Assembly: GCF_023898315.1 (NCBI RefSeq)
Contig: NC_064615.1
Span: 5,094,501-5,158,500 of the forward strand
DNA length: 64,000 nt
Origin: Schistocerca nitens
Lineage: Eukaryota; Arthropoda; Insecta; Orthoptera; Acrididae
Reading direction: 5' to 3'
How positions within the stretch are numbered: position 1 is the first letter of the stretch; each line of letters opens with the position of its first letter. The position numbers and the translations under genes were made by a program. The notes under the pieces are model-generated. The model was not told the origin of the DNA and did not search any database. It saw only the letters and a program-made list of their open reading frames with translations. Below, in pieces: positions 55,490 to 64,000 of the stretch.

Positions 55490-57480
55490 ATGAGATTGTA
55501 CAATACGGTAATGGTTCAGGTGACAGGCTTCTGACTGGTTTGATACGGCCCTCCATTAATTCCCCTCCTGTGCCAAACTTTTCATCTCACATCAGCAGTT
55601 CCGACATTCGTCCTCAATTATATGCTGGATGTATTCCAGTCTCTCCCTTCCTCTACAGTTGTTACCCTCTACAGCTCACCCCAGTACCATGGCAGATATT
55701 CCCTGATGTCTTAGCAGATGTCCTAACATACTGTCCCTTCTTCTTGTCAGTATTCTCCATGTATTTCTTTCCTCGTTGATTCTGCCGGAGAACCTCCTCA
55801 TTCCTTACCTTATCAGTCCACGTAATTATCAACATTCTTATGTTGTATCACATCTCAAACGATTCTATTCTCTTCTATTCCTGTTTTCCCACGGTTCGTG
55901 TTTCACTACCACACGTACATTCTCAGAAGTTTCCTCCTCAAAGTAAGGCCTATGTTTGATACTAATAGACTTCTCGTGACCAGGAAAGCCCTTTTTGCCA
56001 GTGCCAGTTTGCTTTTTATGTCCTCTTTGCTCCGTCCGTGATGGATTATTTTACTGTCTAGGTTGCAGAATACCTTAACTTCACCTACTTCGTGATCAGC
56101 AATCCTGATGTTAAATTTCTTGCTATTCTCATTTTTGCTACTTCTCATTACTTTCGTCTTTCTACAGTTTATTCTCAATCCATATTCTGTACTCATCAGA
56201 CTGTTAACTCCATTCAGCACATCCTGTAACACTTCTGCACTTTCACTGAGGGTACCTTCACTTTGACTGAGGATACCAATGTCATCAGCGAACCTTACCA
56301 TTGATATCCTCTCAGCGTGAATTGTAACCCACTTTTGAACGTTTCCTTTTTCCAGTCATTGATTCTTCAATGTATACATTCAGCAGTAGGGACGAAAGAC
56401 TGTACCCCTGTCTTGCACTCTTTTTAATCCGAGGACTTCGATCTTGGCCTTCCCGTCTTATTGTTGCTTCTTGGTTTTTGTACATACTGTATATTACCCG
56501 TCTTTCCCAGTAGCATATTCCTATTATTCTCAGGATCTCGAAAGTCTTGCACCATTTTATATTGTCGAACGCTTTATCCAGGTCGACAAATCCTATGAAC
56601 GTGTCTTGATTTTTCTTCAGTCCTGCTTCTAAAACCGCGAAGTCGGAACTGCCTCTCTGGTACTTTTTCCTTTCCTACAGCCAAACTGATCGTCATTAAC
56701 GGAGCCTCAATTTTCTTTTCCATTCTCACGTATATTATTCTTGTCAGCAGTTTCAGTGCACGAACTGTTAAGCTGACTGTGCGATAAGTCTCACACTTCT
56801 CAGCTATTGCTGTCTTCGGAATTCTGTGGCTGATGCTTTTCCGGAAGTCTGCTGGAATATCGCCATTCTGAAACATTCTACACACCATTATGTATAGTCG
56901 TTTTGTTGCCACTTACCCCAATGACTTTAGAAATTCCGATAGAATGTTATCTATACCTTCTGCCTTACTCCATCTTAAGTCGTCCAAAGCTCTTTTAAAT
57001 TCTGATTCTAATACTGGATCACCTATCCCTTCCGTGTCGAGCCCTGTTTCTTCTTCTATCGCGTCACCAAACAAGTCTACTCCCTCAAGTGGCCTTCAAT
57101 GTATTGTTTCCACACATCCACTCTCTCCTCTGCATTTAACAGTGTAATTCGCACTGCATTCTTAATGTTAGCGCTCTTGCTTTTAATTTTACGACACGTT
57201 GTTTTGACTTTTCTATATGCTGAGTCAATCCTTCCGACAACCATTTCTTTTTCGATTCCTTCACATTTCTCATGCACCCATTACGCCTTAGCTTCCCTTC
57301 ACTTCCTGTTTATTTCATTCCTAAGGCACTTGTATTTCTGTAGTCCTGAATTTCCCCGAACATTTTCGTATTTCCTTCTTTCGTCGATCCACTGAAGTAT
57401 TTCTTCTGTTATCCACGGTTTCTTCGCAGTTACCTTCCTTGCACCTTAAATGAAAGACAACTGAGTCGAAATTTCCCCAG
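55490..57480 (-). mobile_element. RTE-like LINE remnant 2
   Basis: On the minus strand, in order: a pre-RT block with KEIRKCSGKFRTTEIQVP and EKCEGIEKEMVVGRIDSAYR (57,277 downward), then WKQYIEGHL, MFQNGDIPADFRKSISHRIP, RTVSLTVRALKLLTRIIYVR, RFADDIGILSQS at about 56,295 (the FADD catalytic box) and VKVFCNLDSKIIHHGRSKED (family FxYLGSxIxxDG). The 3' part ends near 55,490 with text like LSPEPLPYCTISSSK. Several frameshifts. The endonuclease is absent. Same clade as the remnant at 49,940. Confidence 0.8.
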
Positions 57481-59370
57481 TGTACGATTCTTCTAAACGT
57501 TTTCAACAGCAGAAAAAAAAAGAGCTGCGTACACGCAACCCCAGTTAAAGCTTGCGTGGTGGGTGCGGTGCCCGCAGGCCTGTGCACCAACAGGGCGGGC
57601 CCCGTCGATATGCCCGAGGCGGCAGCCATCGCGGCTTGTAATTCGCCGCATTAATTACGAACGACCCGCCGGGACAAGAACACTTTGCAAAAAAGAATAA
57701 GAAGGAAAATGAAAGCGAAGAAAAGTGCCAGAAACTGCTCACCAAATTGCGGTTGTGTTCCGACCGGAGATATTTATTATCATTGGAACTAGCATGGCGG
57801 CTGCGATAAAAATTATGTAGATTTTATACCCAGCTTATCGCAGCGATGACTGAAGCAGTATTAGCTGCCCTGTCCACTGCTGCGACGCTATTAACATAAC
57901 TCGAAGACAGGGCCCAGGTGTTCCACATCAGCAGTTTAGCTCGGAGAGAACGTCGTTACGGGGCGTCGCACTGGAAATTACGGAACACAGGCCGATAAAG
58001 TGGAGTATTCCGAAATCACTGGTCCCGCAGATTAAGCTGCTGCGATTAGCTTTCTATACACCATAAATTACAAGCAGCGTTTACCGCCTTATAAGTAACC
58101 TCCTGGTCGTAATAATAAATCGCAATTTGCCAAGCGGTGCGGCATTTGTGACGGAGCACGGCGGAAACAATGAAGTCCAGCGTGCAAAATAACCCGTCAT
58201 GTAATACATTCGACTACTTGACAGCAAAGACCTCTTCCACGATGTTCACACAGACTCGAATAACTAATCGTGCTGCATTTGTAGCAACAATACTAAAAGG
58301 ATACAAAGGGATACAAAAATAGCCGGTGTATATGTTCATTACAATGGATAAAGAACAGGTTTCATCATTCAGTTTGGTTAATGAACTTGTAGAGGAACAG
58401 TGACTCCAGTTCAGGTGAAGAGTCTATCGCGCCCTGGAGGAGTGTGTATCCATCAAAATAGCTAAAACTCGTCACCGTGGGCGAGGTCGTTAACGGACGC
58501 CTGTGCAGTGCTGCTCGACCTCTAGGTAGACGGTCTGTGCTCGGGTGCCGGGGAGGAGACATCCATCGCCGGTTAGGGGCAGAAAGGTGCTGGGGTCAAG
58601 TTCTCGATCGCCGAACCTTGTGCCAGTGTCTTGTGAAATGAGAGCATGAGGCGATTTTGATGATGATCTGTGTCGGAAACTGACAGCAGACTGACGATTC
58701 GTAGGAGGGCTAAAATAGTATCTCTGGTCATGTGTGACTGCCTGTTGCGAGATTTCGCCCGATTTCATGCTGCCCGCATAACCTAACTGTCGTGCATTTC
58801 CTTCTTCGTGACTTCTCGGCCGCACACTGCAGGGGCAATGAAAAAGCTCTCGCAGCATTTTCGGTGGGAAGTGTTTTGAGTTTCCTCTCTGCTCACACGA
58901 TCCGTTGCTCATGGCGACAACGGCTTCGCACAGACAACGAGCTGCAGACCAGAGTACAGAATTGCAAAAAGCACAGGCGGCTGCCTTCTGGAAAGTTGGT
59001 GCAGACTACGACAAATCTCAAAGTCGGAGCGGTGACTTTGCAGAGAAGTAGCTGGAAAGTGTTGCTAAGTGTCGCAAATAAAACGTTTTTGATTTTCACT
59101 GTGGTTTCCATTGCGTAACTGATCGGACCTTAATAAACGAACACCCCTCGTTTGTATGATTTTTATGAGCAGCCTTTGGCAGAGTCTGGCTGGAGAGGAC
59201 GAAACCTATTACGTCCTTTAAAGTTACCTGAATGTTTCCATTGCATAGGTAAGAAATAATATAAACCACTGAAAGGGATTTATGTTTATGTCGCTGCGTC
59301 TCTCGACTGGACATGAGTCGCCAAAGTGTCTCGGCTTCTATATTGACAAGAAACCTAAGTGGACTTTCTG
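57481..59370. other. unclassified, GC-balanced spacer
   Basis: From 57,540 to about 58,250 the composition shifts to balanced GC with few open frames, unlike the surrounding repeats. A 140-codon minus-strand frame at 58,490-58,912 has no recognised domain or coding-like bias. No RNA gene was recognised. Confidence 0.4.
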
Positions 59371-59372
59371 TA

Positions 59373-60691
59373 CGAGGTGCATTCAAGTTCTAAGGTCTCC
59401 GACTTTTCGTCTAATTAACTACTCACCCGAAATCGATGAAACTGGCGTTACTTCTCGACGTAATCGCCCTGCAGACGTACACATTTTTCACAATGCTGAC
59501 GCCATGATTCCATGACAGCGGTGAAGGCTTCTTTAGGAGTCTGTTTTGACCACTGGAAAATCGCTGAGGCAATAGCAGCACGGCTGGTGAATGTGCGGCC
59601 ACGGAGAGTGTCTTTCATTGTTGGAAAAAGCCAAAAGTCACTAGGAGCCAGGTCAGGTGAGTAGGGAGCATGAGGAATCACTTCAAAGTTGTTATCACTG
59701 AGAAACTGTTGCGTAACGTTAGCTCGATGTGCGGGTGCATTGTCTTGGTGAAACAGCACACGTGCAGCCCTTCCCGGACGTTTTTGTTGCAGTGCAGGAA
59801 GGAATTTGTTCTTCAAAACATTTTCGTAGGATGCACCTGTTACCGTAGTGCCCTTTGGAATGCAATGGGTAAGGATTACGCCCTCGCTGTCCCAGAACAT
59901 GGACACCATCATTTTTTTAGCACTGGCGGTTACCCGAAATTTTTTTGGTGGTGGTGAATCTGTGTGCTTCCATTGAGCTGACTGGCGCTTTGTTTCTGGA
60001 TTGAAAAATGGCATCCACGTCTCATCCATTGTCACAACTGACGAAAAGAAAGTCCCATTCGTGCTGTCGTTGCGCGTCAACATTGCTTGGCAACATGCCA
60101 CATGGGCAGCCGTGTGGTCGTCAGTCAGCATTCGTGGCACCCACCTGGATGACACTTTTCACATTTTCAGGTCGTCATGCAGGATTGTGTGCACAGAACT
60201 CACAGAAATGCCAACTCTGGAGGCGATCTGTTCAACAGTCATTCGGCAATCCCCCAAAACAATTCTCTCCACTTTCTCGATCATGTCATCAGACCGGCTT
60301 GGGCGAGCCCGAGGTTGCTTCAGTTTGTTGTCACACGATGTTCTGCGTTCATTAAACTGTCGCACCCACAGACGCACTTTCGACACATCCATAACTCCAT
60401 CACCACATGTCTCCTTCAACTGTCGATGAATTTCAATTGGTTTCACACCACGCAAATTCAGAAAACGAATGATTGCACGCTGTTCAAGTAAGGAAAACGT
60501 CGCCATTTTAAGTATTTAAAACAGTTCTCATTCTCACCGCTGGCAGTAAAATTCCATCTGCCGTACGGTGCTGCCATCTCTGAGACGTATTGACAATGAA
60601 CGCGGCCTCATTTTAAAACAATGCACATGTTTCTATCTCTTTCCAGTCCAGAGAAAAAAAATCGGAGGCTTTAGAACTTGAATGCACCTCG
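59373..60691 (-). mobile_element. near-intact mariner transposon
   Basis: The terminal inverted repeats start cgaggtgcattcaagttcta at both ends (about 31 bp, three mismatches), flanked by the TA duplication at 59,371-59,372 and 60,692-60,693. Length 1,319 bp. The transposase gene runs on the minus strand and is interrupted by one in-frame TGA. This is the youngest-looking DNA transposon in the window. Confidence 0.96.
59448..60506 (-). pseudogene. mariner transposase with a single premature stop
   Basis: The frame starts at 60,506 with MATFSLLEQRAIIRFLNLRG and the paired HTH domains (IASRVGISVSSVHTIL). It hits TGA at 60,159-60,161 and continues in the same frame: KVSSRWVPRML, SVVTMDETWMPFF (first Asp), LFHQDNAPAHRANVTQQFL (second Asp), YSPDLAPSDFWLFP (third Asp), ending GDYVEK at 59,448. 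Thirty-four residues separate the second and third Asp (DD34D), as in true mariners. The stop lies where relatives usually have Arg, consistent with a CGA-to-TGA change. Total length with the stop is about 352 codons, normal for the family. Confidence 0.95.
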
Positions 60692-60871
60692 TATATTGAT
60701 GGCAACTAGCCCAGGCTCAACCAAGCTATTTAACTCTGTCACTTTCTGAAATGGAACGGTCTCAACACCTTCCACTCAACGAGAGTAATCGATAGAAAAG
60801 TCATTACGGCTATATTTTTAACAGACGGTCCAAGTCAGTTGGTCTAATCTCTCTCTCTCTGCTCTTTCTCT

Positions 60872-60889
60872 CCCCCCCCCCCCCCCCCC
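60872..60889. repeat. poly-C tract after (CT)n
   Basis: CT repeats followed by 18 C. Confidence 0.9.
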
Positions 60890-60898
60890 TTTGTTTAA

Positions 60899-61517
60899 CC
60901 CGGTGTCTCTCCCATGGATCGTCAGGCGCATTTTCTCTGGGGTTTCGGCAGATGTTTGCAATTCCGTTTACGCAACCTGCAGCTGGTGTCAACCTCATCA
61001 ACTCCTGCTCATCACGTCTTTCATATGACGCCCAGCGTTGTGGGAAAGAGTCGGTTTGTTTCCCATTACAAAGAAAACGATTTTTAAACAGGAATTTTAA
61101 ATGCCTGTTCGATACAGCGCTCCCATATTAGTCTAGTGCCTTTTTCATCTTATTGCGTCTTCTTCTTTGGAAACAAGCTAGTTCCATTCATTCACGGTAC
61201 ACTTGCTGTTGACAACAATAGTTCCCACTTTACTTTTACTAGTTCTGTTAGTATGTTCAAGTAAAACGAATATCACGCTAAAGTGATGTGGGACCACTCT
61301 GTCGAATGGCCCGTAAAATACCACTTTCAAAATGATTTCGTTCGTAACGGGAAACAAACTGGCGGTTTTTTTTATTGACGCTGGATGACGTATGGAAGAC
61401 GTGATGCCCAGAATTTTTTTGCGCTGACTCCAGCTAAAAGTTGCAAAAACAAAATTGCGAATATCTGCTGAAACGTCAGAGAAAATGCGCCTGACGACTG
61501 TTAAGAGAGACACCCTG
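60899..61517. mobile_element. non-autonomous TIR element (MITE), 619 bp
   Basis: The ends read cccggtgtctctcccatgga and, from the other side, cagggtgtctctcttaacag. Inverted similarity continues for about 100 bp (cgtcaggcgcattttctctg in both arms). TAA flanks both ends (60,896-60,898 and 61,518-61,520), a 3-bp duplication as in PIF/Harbinger-type elements, though TA is also possible. The internal open frames are not coding. Confidence 0.82.
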
Positions 61518-61526
61518 TAAATATAA

Positions 61527-61532
<6 letters not shown>

Positions 61533-61564
<32 letters not shown>
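61533..61564. repeat. (GT)n microsatellite
   Basis: About 16 units, just after the TIR element. Confidence 0.95.
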
Positions 61565-61566
<2 letters not shown>

Positions 61567-63024
61567 CGCGCCATGATGCAAATTACACCATGGTGTCGAT
61601 CGACCATTGTTACGTGACCAATATCAGAGTTCTGTTACACATTTAACAGCATTTTACTCGTGCTTCTTATCAACAAATAACGGCAGCTTCACATTCCACT
61701 AAAAATCTTATAGTTAAACATTATTTTTCCTTTTTTATTGATCAAAGATTGTGGTTTATATCAGTCTTTCTAGATAAGCAATTGCTCTAGACGTTTTGCA
61801 TTACGGAAGTGCGTCTCCGATATTAGTCTTAAATATACCGCTACAGAGAAATTTTGTGCCACCTGAAGCAAACGCCGTACACTACCACAGCTTGGATAAT
61901 ATCAGTATATGACAAGGCAGGTCGACATCTAGTTGTCTTTTCTCATCTTGGGTACCAAGGCAGAACCAGAAGTGAACTGAGAAGCAACCCACAAGTAGGC
62001 AGATTGGGCACACACTCGTATACATTCCTGCACGTAGAACGGCACCTCTCTTCTTACAGCAGCCGTGAACTGTGACAGAACGGAAAAAGTCGCTTGTAGC
62101 GGAAGGCTATAAATCAGGACTGAGGCCGGCAGCCAAATTAGAAGTATTAGCGCTTAGCTCGGTTTTCTGCCTGGGAATACCGAAACTTTCTACGCCGTGC
62201 GTCTGCCGTTCTTAAGCGTGTCGGAACGGTGAGCAAAGGCGGGCAGGTGAAAAGCTTTGGAGGGAAGACGAAACAGAACGCGACGGTGTGGGAGGTGGGA
62301 GAGAGGTTGGGAAAACCCCAACCAGTGCACGGATCTAAAAAGAAAAACGTAAGGTTGAGCTGGTGCCCTCCGGATGAGTTATTTGTAGCAAATACAGGGT
62401 TTTCTTTTTTTGCTAGCAATAATTTAAATCAAACCTTAGGAGAGGCGAGTGACAACTTTTTCGTTACAAATTACCTGTAGCAGTTTCGCTTGCGCTGTTG
62501 CCTCCATGCTTATATTTGATTCGACGCTTGAATGCCTGTTGGAATCTTATATGGCAGCTATTTCAGCAAACTGACATTCGTACTGGAATTCCTATTAATG
62601 CTGACGTTTTATAAAATAACGAAATAAAAAAAAATATTATAAAATAAATGTAAGCACACCGGGAAAAAAATGGATCACCCCCATGAGAGACCACGGTAAT
62701 ACCGTGTAACATCGCTTCTCGCATTGGTAATGGCCTCGGTTCCGCGGGCAGGACGCTATAAAGGTTTCTTCAGGATGCCGTACGCAGGTGAAGCAATTCA
62801 TTGATGATGATACGCTGCAGAGTGACTAAAAGTATATAGCTGTTGATAGCTACTTTCCACCCGCCATTCGAAAAAGTCTTAAAAGGAGACCAAACAGCAA
62901 TGGGATTTGTATATATTTTTTAAAAAATATTTGTAGTACATGAAGTTCAGAACTCAAACGTCAATTGCCAAAACAGTTCAAAGGAACTCTCAAAAATTCT
63001 CGAGAAAAGCGACTTTGAAATAAC
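61565..63024. other. no gene recognised
   Basis: AT-rich with short open frames (up to 90 codons) lacking domains. Nothing further supported. Confidence 0.5.
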
Positions 63025-63150
63025 CCGTGTGGCACTGTTGTTAAATGTTCATCTGCCACGTGAGTGGCCCAGGTTCGATTCCTGGTTGATGCTAATTTTC
63101 AAACAAAGGTGCATTTTCTAAGGGCACATCCGTGAAGCGTAAAATACACT
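63025..63150 (+). repeat. tRNA-like repeat, copy 1
   Basis: It contains the B-box-like caggttcgattcctggttga, followed by a body (tgctaattttcaaacaaagg, ccgtgaagcgtaaaataca) that matches the inverted copy at 63,882-64,000. Likely a SINE head; the A-box part is weak. Confidence 0.6.
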
Positions 63151-63881
63151 GTTGAAAAAAAAAATCCCAAGACCAAGAATGGGTTGTGCGAGTTAAACAG
63201 AAGTTGGTAGGTGTGTTTCTACATCTGGAAGAGTTGTGCGAGATAAACAGAAGTTGAGGGGCGTGTTTCTACATCTGAAAGAGTTGTCTATTAGATTTCG
63301 CGCCATTCGCATAAGAGTGGCGCCGGTAGCAGACTATGAGGCTGCAAATCAGATTTGCCTTAAACAGGCGCTGTAACGGCTGTATTGACCGGCCGAGTGC
63401 AACATGCATTCAAAATTCTGCCGATTACACCAGTTACTAATGTACCAGAAATTCACATTTGCAACGGCTTTTCTTGTGCGTACATTAACCTGTGAAACTT
63501 AAATATGCTACCTAGACAAATGTGTTCCCGAAAATTCATTACTCTACATTAGTTATTTCTTGGTGATGGGATTTTTTCCGCCAGTGTACACAAAGATGAA
63601 AAAACAGAAAATAATTGTTAGCGGTCTAGACTGGCAATTGATGTATCTCTGGTTCGTATCTCATTTTGGTCACTACTTTTTTCATTCTATTCAAATACAC
63701 ACCTGTTTTAAATAAGAAATCCATCAGACATCCGCTGATTAACACATATCTGTCATTTTACTGAAAAATGCACGTCTTCTTATATGTATTTACATACCAC
63801 ACACAAAAATCCAATTTTCATTGCAAATATAAATTCTTATTTACTGATCTTTAATAAAAGATTGTTAATAAAGCAGCTATA
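63151..63881. other. spacer between inverted repeat copies
   Basis: It contains a partial direct repeat (gttgtgcgagttaaacagaa and gttgtgcgagataaacagaa, 63,183 and 63,233, about 50-bp period) and otherwise nothing recognisable. Confidence 0.5.
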
Positions 63882-64000
63882 TGTATTTTATGCTTGACGG
63901 AAAAGCTAGAAGAAAAGTCACCTATGTTTAAAAATTTGCATCAACTAGGAATCGAACGCTGACCACGCACCTTGCAGATGACAGTTCTATCACAGAACCA
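63882..64000 (-). repeat. tRNA-like repeat, copy 2, cut by window edge
   Basis: Read on the minus strand: agcgttcgattcctagttga, then tgcaaatttttaaacatagg and ccgtcaagcataaaataca. It aligns with 63,069-63,148. Its start lies at or beyond the window edge. Confidence 0.6.

Noticed and set aside
58490-58912. 140-codon minus-strand open frame
   Set aside because: No domain, no plausible start context, and an antisense frame of comparable length. Could be an exon, but unsupported.
61178-61513. 111-codon minus-strand frame
   Set aside because: It lies wholly within the non-autonomous TIR element and has no transposase motif.
36779-61564. Regular repeats as CRISPR or satellite arrays
   Set aside because: The tracts are simple GA, TG, CA, C and GT microsatellites without spacer-repeat structure.

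Overview
The window looks like a stretch of a large, repeat-rich insect genome, most likely an orthopteran (grasshopper/locust, Schistocerca-like). The reasons are the AT-rich intergenic DNA, many nested non-LTR retrotransposons, several mariner-type transposons, and repeated copies of a tRNA-derived SINE with a characteristic tail (gttagttaggttt ... ctgatgacc ... gagccattt) that I associate from memory with locusts. The genus is an inference. No prokaryotic features are present.

Layout. 1-24.1 kb is a retrotransposon graveyard: a mariner relic; LINE A (about 1.4-9.7 kb), split by a long-TIR transposon with a TA duplication and by a 5'-truncated LINE B on the other strand; LINE C (10.1-12.55 kb) carrying a SINE; LINE D (13.1-17.8 kb), the best-preserved LINE; a decayed Jockey/I-like LINE E (18.9-20.7 kb); a hAT fragment; a 5S rRNA-derived SINE with a 14-bp duplication; and another tRNA-type SINE. 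24.6-31.6 kb is the most unusual region: a broken Polinton/Maverick-type (virus-like) locus. It holds an integrase C-terminus with a chromodomain-like tail, two BRO-type fragments, a 23-residue tandem-repeat protein, a capsid-like gene pair, and a recognisable matrix metalloproteinase relic with both a cysteine switch and a zinc site. 31.6-41 kb is AT-rich with no gene that I can support.

The one convincing host gene lies on the minus strand at 42.1-49.6 kb. Two GC-rich coding exons (48,333-49,396 and 42,116-43,070) join in phase across a 5.26-kb intron into a 672-residue protein with two C-terminal C2H2 zinc fingers and His/Gln/Gly-rich linkers, presumably a nuclear DNA-binding regulator. 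An upstream 5' UTR intron is indicated by a good splice acceptor at 49,591. I do not recognise the orthologue. Its intron holds a mariner relic, a hAT fragment and a SINE.

49.9-64 kb is again mostly repeats: two RTE-like LINE remnants, a SINE carrying a nested LINE tail (both with target-site duplications), a mariner with a single internal stop (59,373-60,691), a 619-bp inverted-repeat element flanked by TAA, and an inverted pair of tRNA-like repeats at the right edge. Most open reading frames elsewhere are short or are shadows of GC-rich exons or transposons.
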